In this document: positions 1 to 10,493 of the stretch, piece after piece
Position numbering within the stretch: position 1 is the first letter of the stretch
Layout of the letters: each line of letters begins with the position of its first letter
Assembly (NCBI GenBank): GCA_002335605.1
Contig: BEDY01000001.1
Location: 3,906,001 to 3,970,000 of the forward strand
Direction: 5' to 3'
DNA: 64,000 bases
Source of the DNA: Prillingera fragicola
Taxonomy: Eukaryota > Basidiomycota > Tremellomycetes > Trichosporonales > Trichosporonaceae
The notes under the pieces: model-generated
What the model was told of the DNA's origin: nothing
What the model saw: only the letters and a program-made list of their open reading frames with translations
The model's database searches: none
Made by a program: the position numbers and the translations under genes

Positions 1-727
1 CGGGGCCGAGTTTCACTCCGCACTTGAAGTAATCATATTCGTCAACGCCGAGACCCACACGTTCCATCTCGGCGGCAGACTCCCAATCATCGTCTGGAAC
101 GATTGACAACACCGGGACGGTGGCCTCTGGGTGCGGCAGCGCCTCCGCTGGCGTGCCCGGTTTGGCGTCGGGGGGCTCGAGGGTGAGCAAGTGGATATTG
201 AGCGTGACACGGGTGCGGGTAGGATTTGTCGCGAGTGGGGGGTCAAACTCCCAAGACGGCACTACCATGAGATTCTCAACGGGACAAGCTTCCCAGCACC
301 GATAGTAAGGAAAGGGAGGAGTGGGGCAGCGAATATCGAGCACATCCAGGTCCTCAAAGGCGACTCCGTCGCGGAGAGGTTCTAGATCACGCAGCGTCCA
401 GCCAAACGCCTTTATTTGCGTGGTGCTCGGCGTGTCCTCGTCGAGTTGCAGCGCAACATGCGTGCCGTCCACGAACGTTTCGGAAAAAGCTTCCACCAAG
501 CGGTCAAGGGCGGGCAAAGTCACGACAGCCTTGGGCGTCAGACGCGCCCAGTTGCGCTGCACGTCAATCATGCGTGCAAGAGCAGTGGGTGCCGGCCCAA
601 AAAAGCCAGGATAGTAAGGCAGCGAGGCAGCGGTTCCGCGCAGGTGCAGTTGCAGCTCGGGGCTGTCCGAGACATAGTCATTGGCGGCCGTACATGTCTG
701 CGCGGGTTAGACGGGGCTGCACGGGCA

Positions 728-758
<31 letters not shown>

Positions 759-883
759 GGCAGGAAACGAACCGCGCTGACGGCCAGAATGTCTGGATAC
801 TCGTCAAGGTTGCTGAGGACTTGAGCCAGGATGTGGCGGTAGCCTGGGGACTCGAAGAGGTCGGCAATGTTGCTGGATGCCAT
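1..883 (-). CDS. Unknown protein, 5' part only (runs off the left edge)
   Basis: The start codon is at 881-883 and exon 1 (773-883) gives 37 residues ending DEYPDILAVSA. An intron at 698-772 (GTTCGT...GCGCAG) carries a 23-C run on the coding strand. Exon 2 (1-697) continues in phase with TCTAANDYVSDSPELQ and stays open to the window edge, about 230 more residues. The join across DILAVSA-TCTAANDYV looks like the end of an F-box-like helix seen in many basidiomycete unknowns, but the resemblance is weak and no catalytic motif is visible. The middle contains a run of aromatic and proline residues (SLPYYPGFFGPAP). The exon model is well supported by frame continuity; the function is unknown. Confidence 0.68.
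731..753. repeat. Homopolymer G run of 23 bases
   Basis: An uninterrupted G run on the + strand, lying inside the first intron of the leftmost gene (C run on the coding strand). It sits where the polypyrimidine stretch of that intron would be. Its exact length may be unreliable in an assembly. Confidence 0.9.
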
Positions 884-924
884 CGGGGGCGGGCAGAAGA
901 CGAGCGCAGCAAGTGAGCGTTGAT

Positions 925-1027
925 CACAAGTTCAGAGAGAGAGAGACGCGATGCTGTCTACGTGCTCGTCGTCACAAGTTGAGAGAGAGAGAGAGAGAGA
1001 GACGCGATGCCGTCTGCGTGTTCGTCC
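925..1027. repeat. GA-dinucleotide runs inside a short tandem duplication
   Basis: Two adjacent copies of a roughly 50-bp unit each read CACAAGTT, then a GA run, then ACGCGATGC and a CGTG-TCGTC tail. The first copy has the shorter GA run and the second the longer. The unit lies 40-140 bp upstream of the start codon of the leftmost gene, where GA on this strand is CT on the transcript. Other genes here also have CT-rich leaders. Confidence 0.75.
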
Positions 1028-1411
1028 TGGAGCTGCGACGGGTGACCATGGGGCATTGCGGCCACATGAGCCCGTCATTCTCACACGCCAGGGCAAGACC
1101 CGTTGGCAAGGCACATTTGCATGTGTTGCCTTGCAGTGGCTGTGCTGACCTTGAAGCTGGGGTTACAGTACGTTCGCTGCCGACACGCTGTTCAGCTCTG
1201 TGGAGCATGCCACCATTCGTTGGGCGAAGGCTCGAGGATAGCTGCTAGATCATTGTATCGGGGCACAATGGGCAGTCTGGAATGAAGAAACAAGTAAACA
1301 ACCAAGGCGCGTCCAAGGCGCGTCTATCGTTAGTCACCGACGCCCTACAGAGGAACCACGCTGGCCTACGCCCCACTCAGAGGGAACCACGCTGCGACCA
1401 AAAATATGATA

Positions 1412-1510
1412 GGGACTATGGTGTAGTGGTAGCATTTCCGCTTTGGGTGTTTCGTCGGTTTCCGATGTCCAGTGTGCGGACGGTCTAGGGTTCAATCCCC
1501 TATTGTCCCC
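1412..1510 (+). tRNA. tRNA-Pro (anticodon UGG) with a 27-nt intron
   Basis: The cloverleaf folds by eye. Acceptor arm 1412-1418 pairs with 1503-1509 (one T-T mismatch), with a C discriminator at 1510. The anticodon stem TCCGC/GCGGA (1437-1441 and 1476-1480) is perfect, and the anticodon TGG is at 1444-1446 in a loop reading TTTGGG...T. The T arm TAGGG-TTCAATC-CCCTA is at 1486-1502. The intron is 1448-1474, starting one base 3' of the anticodon, the canonical nuclear tRNA intron position. The D arm GTGTAGTGGTAGC resembles fungal tRNA-Pro. A T5 run at 1536-1540 fits a Pol III terminator. Confidence 0.93.
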
Positions 1511-1914
1511 TGGTTTCGACCAGTTTACCTCTTTCTTTTTGCGACGAGGCCATTCTGGCTTTCGTCAACGTTGCTGCCCCCCGCCTGCCCCCCAGGTCTG
1601 CCGACTTCTAAACTCATCCAGCTCATTCCAGCCTTCGTCAACGTTGCTGCCCCCTCCAGGTCTGTGAAACACATCAAGCTGCTTGATGCCTGCAAGAGCG
1701 TGCATGCGGCGACCGCACAAGCGGAAAATCACCGCATGACCCTTTATCACCATTATCAGTGCACAATTGCCGGCCAGCTCATATACTACTGATGCACTCC
1801 TGACATCACAGACTAATGCTATCCTGTTGCTACTTCACTCGGCTTTAACAGCCGCGACAAATTGTTCTACGACAAGGGGTCGCGAACCGCCGTCGCACGC
1901 GAATGCGCGCGGGT
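1511..1914. repeat. Gene-free spacer with a short direct duplication
   Basis: Between the tRNA and the aldolase stop codon, a segment around 1552-1600 recurs imperfectly at 1624-1664; both contain TTCGTCAACGTTGCTGCCCC followed by a CCAGGTCTG. I see no coding frame with support. The remainder is probably the aldolase 3' flank. Confidence 0.55.
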
Positions 1915-2598
1915 TTAGAGGCGGTCGACGTTGCCAAGGTCGGAGCAAGCCTCCTTGACACGGGGGACAAGGGTCTTCTCGCCCTCGCGGATCCAGACAC
2001 GGGGGTCGTAGTACTTCTTGTTGGGCTTGTCGGGGCCGTCGGGGTTGCCGACCTGGGCGGCGAGGTAGTCCTTCTTGGACAGGACAAAGTCACGGACACC
2101 GGTGAGGTAAGCCCACTGGGTGTCGGTGTCAACGTTCATCTTGACAACACCGTTCTCGACGGCGGTCTTGATCTCGTCCTTGGTCGAGCCGGAGCCACCG
2201 TGGAAGACGAGGAAGCTGTAGTGTCAGCACAAGATTATATATTGTGAAAGAATGTAGCACCAATATGACACCTCCTCACCCACCGCCACGCCAACCACGC
2301 TGCTCAAAAGGAGCCAGCGAGGGGAAAGGCGCCCAGCAGCCTTGACTGCCGAAAAGGCAGGGCGAGCAAGTTCTAAATGTGATGCAGTGGATGTTCGCTG
2401 ACCGGATCGCCTGAAGCCCCATGGAAAGGGGTATCGGCACTGTCTATTTGGGTAGCGGGTTGCGAAAAGCAACCGTTGGGATGGGGAAAGGGGAGGGGGG
2501 CAAGCTCGGGTAAAAGAAACTCACAGAGGCTTGGAGCCCTCAGCAGCCTGGATCTGCTGGGCAGTGTGGACCTGGTGCTTGTGGAGAAGCTCGGGGGC

Positions 2599-2631
<33 letters not shown>

Positions 2632-2905
2632 AACGTTTCCGAAGCCGGCGGCGATCGAGAAGTTGGGCGAGATGGCGTTGAGGGCCTTGTAGACATCGTA
2701 AATGTCCTCGGGCTGGGTGTAGAGCGAGGCGTTGTCGACACCAGTGTTGTCGACACCGTCCTCCTCACCACCGGTGATGCCAATCTCCATCTCGAGCCAC
2801 TGGTTGATCTTGGCCATGCGGGTAAAGTACTTGACGCAGATCTCAATGTTCTCCTCCTTGGACTCCTCCGAGAGGTCGAGCATGTGCGACGAGAAGAGGG
2901 GGTAG

Positions 2906-2943
<38 letters not shown>

Positions 2944-4102
2944 GCCATCGAACCAAGGAAGGAGCTTCTTGGCGCAGTGGTCGGTGTGGAGGACGACGGG
3001 GCTGGAAAGGGTCAGCGACACAAAATCTTTTCGAGTGGTGCGAGCAGACGCGCTGTCTTGCTCTCGAAACACAAAAGACTCACACGCCGTAGGCAGGGGC
3101 GACGGCACGGATAAAGTGCGCGGCAGCAATCGAACCAGCGATCGAGCCCTCCTGCTTGGCCGAGTTGGAAAGACCCTTGCCACCGAAGAAGTGGGCACCA
3201 CCCTGCGAGACCTGGAGGATGATGGGCGACTTGATGTCGCGGGCAGCCTCAAGGGTCGCGTTGACAGTCGACGACGAGGTGACGTTCTGCCATGATTAGC
3301 CAAACATGCTTGCTGAATCCCACAAGCGTTGCTCGAAATTGGGAGAGCAACGTAGGATGAGTGAAGAAAAGGAAAAACTTACAATGGCCTGTTCGAGTCA
3401 AGTAAGAAAAGCAACGTCAGTGGGGCTCCGGGTTGGGCGGGTGCGAGAAACATACCGGGATGGCGTACTGCGCTGTCAGTGGCTGGCTCCATTACGCGCC
3501 TGGCAGGTCACTGGCTCGTCTTATCTTGCCGCGGGATTGGGGACTCGGCGTTACAATGGGGCAGCGTCTCGGCGAGCCACCGAACTGGACACCAAGGGGG
3601 TTGGAGATGCAGCTCTTAGAAATCGGGCCGAGAAACGCGTGCTCGCCAGCCGGCGGCAGCGGTTCCCAACCCTGCGCCAGCCCTCGACCCCAGTGGTCCC
3701 CTCCCCTATGCAGCTAGACAAGACGAGACTACAGCAGCCGCGCAGCTAGAATACTCACGTTGTTCTTCTTGGCGTGCTCAAAGAGCTGGGCTACGTGAGC
3801 TCGGACCACGTCGTCATGGCGTGGGACAGCCTCCACCACGGTGGTCCAACTGCCCCAGTTGCCAGATGTGAGCACTACTTACCTTGCGAACGTCGTCGCC
3901 GGTGATAACACCAGCCTGGAGAGGTCAGCTCGGTTGTTACGGTATGGCGCCGTTGCCGCTGCAGCCGTGGTGGCTAGCACTTGGCTCTGTCTCTCCTCAT
4001 GGAAGCCTCCACCGGGATCCATCGGAGTAGAGCTGGTAGAATGCAACAGGCGTGGGGTAGAAGAAGATGACTTACGGGAACCTGAGCACCGATACCAGAC
4101 AT
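1915..4102 (-). CDS. FBA1: Class II fructose-bisphosphate aldolase
   Basis: A cytosolic glycolytic enzyme that splits fructose-1,6-bisphosphate into DHAP and glyceraldehyde-3-phosphate. Eight exons, 5' to 3': 4102-4076, 3915-3883, 3785-3759, 3467-3456, 3388-3383, 3286-3084, 3001-2525 and 2215-1915. They sum to 1086 nt (361 residues), the usual length for yeast class II aldolases. The first five exons encode MSGIGAQVP, AGVITGDDVRK, LFEHAKKNN, YAIP and AI, followed by NVTSSSTVNATLEAARD; joined, they recreate the conserved FBA N-terminus. The zinc and catalytic block VVLHTDHCAKK (Asp110, His111) and the later GGSGS phosphate loop are present. Every junction has GT/AG signals. The last intron (2216-2524) is unusually long for this locus at 309 nt. 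A GA/CT-rich tract lies just upstream of the start. Confidence 0.95.
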
Positions 4103-4125
4103 GATTGTGTTTTTTATTTGGATTT

Positions 4126-4172
4126 GAGAAGAGAGAGAGAAGTGTAAGAGAGAGAGAGAGGATGAGAGAAAG
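4126..4172 (-). promoter_or_regulatory. CT-rich leader/initiator tract upstream of aldolase
   Basis: Two GA runs on the + strand (CT on the coding strand) lie 24-70 bp upstream of the aldolase ATG. CT-rich tracts just 5' of the start are typical of highly expressed fungal glycolytic genes. The role is inferred. Confidence 0.5.
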
Positions 4173-5365
4173 GAAGCAGCAGCAGCCAGCAGCAGGTGGT
4201 GGTGGTCGCGGAGAGGCGTGTCAGCATGCAACCCTTAACTCTCCCCACCATGTTCCGCCGGCCTGCGACGTGAATGCTGCATTCCTATTCGTCAACGCCG
4301 TCTCCTACCCCACACTCGCTCGCATCATTCACCCACCATGTAAGGCCGATAGCACCGACTGCAGTGGCACATGCTCACTCCGGCTCGGCCCGCATCTACT
4401 ACTGCTCGCTGGTTGTGCCGCTGCTGCTGCAGTGGCTGTGGCTGCTGAGGTTGCTCTGGGTGCTGCTGCTCTGGTTGCTGTGCGCGCTGCTGTGGCCGCT
4501 GTGGCTGCTCGCTGTGCTTGCTCTGCACGACTACCTCGCAGCTGCTCACAGCGCTCATAGCTCTTGGTCACCATCACTCTCATCCCCTCAAGGACGCACG
4601 ATGCAACACACACTTACACCCCCCTGGCCTGGGGGATCTGCAGCAGCGGCCCACCGAACGCCGGGACCCCGCACCGTCACCATACATGCCACCATCCGCA
4701 CCACCGTCACCGGGTCAGCACGGCGCGCCGACTTGTTGTAGACGGGTAGACTCGGAAACGCCTACCACGCACGCTTAGGACACCACCACCAGCGCGCGGT
4801 GGGCCGCTCAGCCGGTCGTCACCGCACCGCGGCGTCGGCTGCGTCATGTCCGTCCGTGCTCGGGAGATGACGTCGCGTCGACGTTACGTGACTTTGGCGA
4901 TGGAACGCGTCCACGGCTGCGACGCAGAGTAGCTTGCTGGTCTGCGCTGCTTGTATGCCTAGACGTGCGTCATCTACTATGAGCTATGAGTCTATGCACG
5001 GCGGCCACGTTCAATGTCGAGGAGCACGGTGACGGTGGCAATGTCGGCTGGAACACTACCACGAAGCAGCGGCTGCCCGGCCCGGCGAGCCAGCTCCGGC
5101 ATTGCGGGCTTGCACTGTTGCCCTCGATTCCACAGTCTGAGAGCAACTCTCGTGACAACTGTTGCGACAGAGGAGGTGCACCGGCCCGGGAGCCACCGGA
5201 GCTGAGGAGCGGTAAATCCCGGAACTGGACGAGTGGAGGTGGTCCACTTGGGAGGGATCCGAGGGTGGTAGCGGGACGGAGTCGCATTGTTGCCTCTCAA
5301 GCACTGGGGGTGCATACCATGGACTAGACTATCGTCGCTCTTCACTGGGTAACGACTGCAAACGC
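4173..5365. other. Gene-free spacer with a CTG-rich low-complexity stretch
   Basis: About 1.2 kb between the aldolase start and the next gene's stop. At 4410-4530 the sequence is a degenerate CTG/GCT repeat that opens long artificial frames on both strands (poly-Leu/Trp or poly-Ala/Gln). None has a credible start, splice pattern or domain. I see no gene. Confidence 0.6.
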
Positions 5366-6189
5366 TCAAGTCTGAAATGCGAGCCCTTCGGGTGCCGTTG
5401 CAAGCTGGAGGCACCTGGCAAACCGGCCAGCCACACCGTTGTCTACCCAGTTCAAATTAAGCCCGCAGACATCCTTCGAGGTCTTGGGGAAGGCGGTCCT
5501 AGCGAGGCTCCAGAGATGCACCCCCGGCACGCCGCTGACCGACTCTGGCGCCCATCCACCAATGTCAACGGGGTTGGCTTCACTCAAACGACTAGCCAGG
5601 GCCTCGGTTGACCGATAGTAGCTGGAGGAAGACGTAGGTGCAGAGTACTTGTGACTCTCAAGTGAGCTGACTGCGGCAATAGCCAGCTCGTCTTCGGTAG
5701 CGACCGGCCAAGCAGAAGATACCGATCGTGTCGTCCATGCGAATGTCAGTGTGCAGGGCACGCATCAGGTACATGACCACCCGGTTGTAGCCGTAGTGAC
5801 AATCATACTTGAGCGCAAAGTCGAGGACGTTACTCAATTTGCCGAGCTCGGGAGCAGCTTCACGAGGAGCTCCAGAGACCATCAAATCGAGCAGGATACC
5901 CACGACGAGCGCCGTCTCAAGCTTATCGTCCACGAGGACAATGTCACTGACGCTGGTCTGGGGATCGTGGACCATCTCGCGAAACACGTAGCTGCGGACG
6001 TTAGGACCGTTCCTTCGGCGGTGCGTACAAGTGCTTGAGCGTCTCGGTGGAGAGGAGGAAGAGCGTGCCGTCTGATGAGACTAGGCGGCGCGGGTCGGCT
6101 TTGAGGTTGTGGACCGTGTCGATGCTCGTTGCTTCGGTCGTGACGGCTTCGAGGGTTTGGAGACGGGTGGGGTCTGAGGAGGCTGCCAT
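5366..6189 (-). pseudogene. BTB/POZ-like protein with a frameshift (possible pseudogene)
   Basis: Paralogue of the gene at 6490-7343. Exon 1 (6029-6189) encodes MAASSDPTRLQTLEAV... with VSSDGTLFLLSTETLKH, the strand-turn-helix start of a BTB fold. A 37-nt intron (5992-6028, branch CTAAC) is followed by YVFREMVHDPQ, then DIVLVDDKLETALVV and YDCHYGYNRVVMYLM. Near 5698-5712 the frame breaks: IFCLAGR continues only after a one-base shift as ATEDELAIAAVSSLESHKYS, then VPGVHLWSLARTAF and a stop at 5366. The paralogue reads through the same place (IFCLAARFDEERLATT). BTB domains mediate protein-protein contacts; no partner domain is visible. The break is either a real inactivating indel or a sequencing error. 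Confidence 0.6.
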
Positions 6190-6489
6190 TGTGGGTTGGA
6201 GGGGTTGTGCAAGTGCAGACTGTTCAGGTCTTGGTTTGTAATTTAACTGCTCGTGAGAAGGGTGAATGGCCTGTGTGCTCGTCTCTGTGCTCGCACTGTG
6301 TGCGTGAGGGCTGCCTCAACTTGGCCCGCGGCACACTCGTCACTGCTTCAACTGACCGATGCACATTGTTCCCAAGAAACAAGGAGACAGTGGGGTACAT
6401 ACGTTGTCCGATCTTGAATGAATTCGCACAATTTAAAAGCGTAAAACTCATTGGCCATCTCATGTGGACTTCAACCCTGGCCGACGGGA

Positions 6490-7343
6490 TCAGCACCACT
6501 CGTCATGACGGCGGGGACGCACCTTGACCTTGGCCATGATGAGGGCGAGTTTAAACTGCTCCGCAACACTGCTCTGTTTCCAGGCGGCACTGCCGTTGTT
6601 GTCCTCACGACGAGATTGAAAGGAGTGCAGTGCGGCACGCGCCAGGCTCCAGAGATAACTTCCGGGCACATTCTGAAGCGCTGACGGTGGCCAGCTGCCA
6701 ACGTTGAGGGGACTGAAGAGCCGTTGTTGGTCAAAGTTCCTGGCCATTGTCGGGTTGTTAAACGTGCAATACTCCATCACCCCAACCGTCGTTGTCGCCA
6801 GGCGCTCCTCGTCAAAACGCGCAGCCAGGCAGAAGATCTCGACTAGCTTTTGCTCCTTGTCTTTGAAGTCGTTGGGCAGGGCGAGACCGCCGTGGATACT
6901 GTTGATCGCAAGCTGATACCCGTAAGGGCAATCGTACTTGTCGGTAAAACGGAACACGTTGTCGAGCACCTGTGAAGCCCAGAATCTCACTTCAAGCTTG
7001 GTACCGAGGAGGAGGTCGAGCACGAAACGGATGGTATTGGCCGTCTCGAAGCGCTCGTCAACGAGGACAATCTCTCCGTGATTCTGGGCATCCTGTACCA
7101 TGTCCCAAAGCACGTAACTGCGCCATCGTCAGTGGTGTCATCACTCTGATGCGTCCAGTTCTTGGTGACTTCTGGTCGCGGTGCTCACATGTGACGGAGG
7201 GTGCTGGCCGAGACAAGGAAAAGAAAGCCGTCGGAGCTCACGATCTGGTGCGGATTGACTTTGAGATTGTGGACTCCCTCATAGTTCTTGGCAGAGGTTT
7301 TGATGCCCTCCAGCGAGGTGAGACGAGAGTCATCCGCCGCCAT
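6490..7343 (-). CDS. BTB/POZ-like domain protein
   Basis: Exon 1 (7189-7343) and exon 2 (6490-7117) join across a 71-nt intron to give 260 residues. The N-terminus carries the BTB-like pattern HNLKVNPHQIVSSDGFLFLV, then YVLWDMVQDAQ, EIVLVDERFETANTI and KYDCPYGYQLAIN. The second half (VPGSYLWSLARAAL and on) is shared with the neighbour at 5366-6189, so the two form a tandem pair on the same strand about 300 bp apart. The intron position and phase are identical in both copies, which supports duplication after intron gain. No zinc finger, Kelch or other partner domain is present. This kind of short fungal BTB protein is common and mostly uncharacterised. Confidence 0.75.
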
Positions 7344-8625
7344 GATGGTGATTTGGCGAAGACGTGGAGATTTGGAGAAGACTTGTCAGGCGACTAGGAG
7401 TCTGGGCGTGCACGGGTTGCTGCCCGAGACTTGAAGCGTGGAGGGTATGGACTGAATGAGAGTACTGGAGACTTCAGGAGACGGTATGTACAGATGAGAA
7501 GATGACGAGGATGTTCTGGGTGCTGATACCACTGGTAGTACGAGCTGGGTGCGCTGGAACCCATGGGACTTCGCCATACTGACACAGGTGTGCTGCATAT
7601 CTAGAACGATGCTCCAGCCATAAACCGCGGTAAACTCTCTGGCATGTCAACAGGCGAAAGATGCTGTTCTTGAAACGCTTGAGCTGACAGCGCGATGCGG
7701 CGTCTTATCAATATCCAAAGTGGTCCAGCAACGGTGTGTGCTACTTGCATCATGCTCAGCCTCCAATGTTGATCGCCTGCCAGCATGAACCAATGTCGGC
7801 AACACTGTTAGCCACGATTGTCACCGCCTCGACTAGCTCGAAACCACTCTCAAGCTCTCTCTCGGCCTCTCGGGCTTGCAGCTTGCAGCAAGCCAGTGGC
7901 CAGCATGACACTCCCGCTTGCTTGCAGCACGGGTATCCAGAGACCGGCCCACCTGCTTAGCCTGCATGTAGTAACAGTGGATGCGACAACCTGGAGCTCC
8001 CAACGCCCAATGCCCATGATCAACAGTCATGCACGCAACTGCCGGGATGCTTAGCTGTGAAGCGGCAAATCTCATCCTTCTCAGCAGTAAACTAATGTCG
8101 TCAGCATTGCTGAACTATTAGCATTGGCCCAAAATCGCGCGTTGGCGCTACCAACGGAGGTGCCGAACCAAGCTGTTCAGCCGCTCTCCCAGCTCCCAGC
8201 CTTCCGGTCCAGCGGCCCTCCAAAGTCGCGCAGGCTGCTGTTGCATAGCCTGTCAATGTCATGTCTGATTCGCAATGCATCCATCGCCCAATGTCTCGCA
8301 GCTCGCCTAGCTGGCGGGGACTGCAGGCTGCAAGTCGCGCAGGCTAACCTCGAGGCGCAGACGATGCAGATATGCAGACGGGTGTCCAATGGCCGAAAGA
8401 GTGCCATGCGTGTTTATAGCGCATCCACGGCTGATCTCAATGACTGGCCCTTCGGGCATTGCTGAGCTAACAACGGGCCAGAGGGATGGTCTCGGCACCA
8501 TCATGCATCGAGGGGAACCCCGACGACATTGAGAGTGATAAAGGTCATCTTGGACGGCATTCTCGTTCCCAACCTCGCATGCCCTCCCCACAGCCAACAC
8601 CACCACCCTGGAGGCACCCACCGCC
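7344..8625. other. Gene-free spacer
   Basis: About 1.3 kb of mixed sequence. Open frames occur on both strands but none has a convincing start, splice structure or recognisable residues. I see nothing I can support here. Confidence 0.55.
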
Positions 8626-9054
8626 ATGGCCTTTCCAATCGCCATCCTCGCCCTTCTCCTCCTCGTGCCCGTCCCCTTTGTCGCCGCCGCAGCCTCGCCA
8701 CACACCGAGGTCACGCCCCAGTTCGAAAAGCCTCACCATGGGCACCACCACCACCGCCACCACCACAACCACCCGCGTACACACGGCCAGCACACACCCA
8801 AGCGCCGCACCCCACCTCCCTCCCCATCACCCAACACACGCCTCCCACCGACAACCACCTCAGCTAAACCCTACGGCTACAGGCACTCGACAGTGTGTCC
8901 TCTCGGGGCACACCGACGGGGAAAGCCACCGCCCCCGCCTGCACGAACGGCAACCCATAGGCGGTGCAGCTTGCCCGTTGTGCTGGAGCTTGGCGAGCTG
9001 GGCGAGGAGTGGGAGTGCCAGGGGGCGTGTGCGGAGAGTCCCAATTCGTGCTAG
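8626..9054 (+). CDS. Small secreted His/Pro-rich protein
   Basis: A 142-residue uninterrupted frame beginning MAFPIAILALLLLVPVPFVAA, a textbook signal peptide with a likely cleavage near residue 23. A His-rich block follows (about residues 39-55, HHGHHHHRHHHNHP), then a Thr/Pro-rich stretch and a short C-terminal part with three cysteines. The ATG lies in a good context (CCGCCATGG). The His cluster could bind metal ions at the cell surface; that is inference. Overlapping frames on the other strand are low-complexity shadows. I do not recognise the family, and the frame may be fortuitous in this GC-rich DNA. Confidence 0.5.
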   Translation: MAFPIAILALLLLVPVPFVAAAASPHTEVTPQFEKPHHGHHHHRHHHNHPRTHGQHTPKRRTPPPSPSPNTRLPPTTTSAKPYGYRHSTVCPLGAHRRGKPPPPPARTATHRRCSLPVVLELGELGEEWECQGACAESPNSC

Positions 9055-10493
9055 TGTCTGTGACAGTGGGGAGGCTCGTGAGAGAGGTCAGTGTGGCGAT
9101 CTGCTTATATCACGACATCAAGCGAGGCAGTAGAGGCCAGGCGACGCAATGTACAGCACGATGTGGACTGTTAGAGTTGAAGGCCGATGGCGGTGAGAAG
9201 AGCAATTTACCAGCGGCCAGCAATCTAAGACACCGAAGACACCCTCCCAACCCAAGCCGCTGGTCAGAACCCCAGTGAGTGTACGCGTCAGGCCTTGGGC
9301 GAAGAGTCGTCCGAGCCTGCATGTCAGGCGAAGCAGCACGGGCACGCTGCGAGCAGCACTTCATAACTCCGCCGCGCCGTCTGCCGCCATCGGCACTGGC
9401 GGCTAGCCATTAGCCCCCGTCGGCGTCACCGTTGCTATTGGCATCTCCTCTGCTGCCGACACGAGAATGGTGATGTAGGAGCATGTGATGATCGGCTCGT
9501 CGGCGTTGCCGGGTCATGTTTCACGCGTAACAGGCTTCTCGATGTGCCGGAGACATGGTGAAGCCGCGCTGGTGGTTTCATGTCCACTATCTGTTCGGCG
9601 AGTACTCTGACTGATGCGTTAATGTGCTGCATGGTGTCACGCAGCTGAGCAGTCCAGGCTATCAGGTGCGCGACGAGCCGTGATATCCATCCAGAGTACC
9701 ACTTTGGGAGGGGAGCAGCCTGTGCCACGGTCATGGAACACGCCAAGACGCAGCAGAAACATGGTGCCTCGACAGTTATCTTTCAGAACTCACTTTCAAA
9801 CGCCGTACTTCTACTGGCGATACTAACCTTCATCTATCTTGTATCTTGTTTATCTGGAACACTTCCTGACTCTTCACAGCACCAACTCGAAACTTTGAGG
9901 TCAAGCAGCGTTTGAAGGTCCTCTGATGCTGTATCTTTTGCCAATCTGATACGGTATCTTTGCTCCCAATCGTGTCCCAAACCATTTGCCTGGCCTCTTC
10001 ACCCGAATGCGATTCTGCCGGGCAGTTCAAGCTGACAGACATCAGAGATTGTTGGATGGGTCGGTGGAGAGCGATGTGATCGCCTGGTGCTTGTTCTTCT
10101 TGAGACTCATGTATCCGACAGAACCATGTGCGCGCCGCAAAGTCTTGGCACAGGAAGGCTTACTGTACGTACCGAACACGTCTGATGCATTGTGATGATC
10201 ACCCGAGGTGATTCTCTCGGCGAGTTTTTGCGACGCTGCCCAACTTGCCTGTCACGCAGCGCCCGCCACTTGGCACATGTGGTGCTGATGTGGGGACAGT
10301 GCCAGTCGGTGCACGTCGCAGACATCGGAACGCGTTATGGCGTGTGGCGTAAACGTCTACACAAAACCAGGTGAGAAGACAGCTGGATCTGGCTTCTTCC
10401 ACAATAATCGGATCTTCTACTCAGTGGACCACCCCAACCGCATACCCTCATTGGCACTCCCAACAGCATCACAAGGGGCCAGACAAACTCTAG
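9055..10493. other. Spacer upstream of the small-protein family
   Basis: No gene I can support. The right end must contain the unresolved 5' end of the first copy of the tandem small-protein family: a splice acceptor CTCTAG is at 10488-10493, but no upstream exon could be fixed. Confidence 0.45.
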
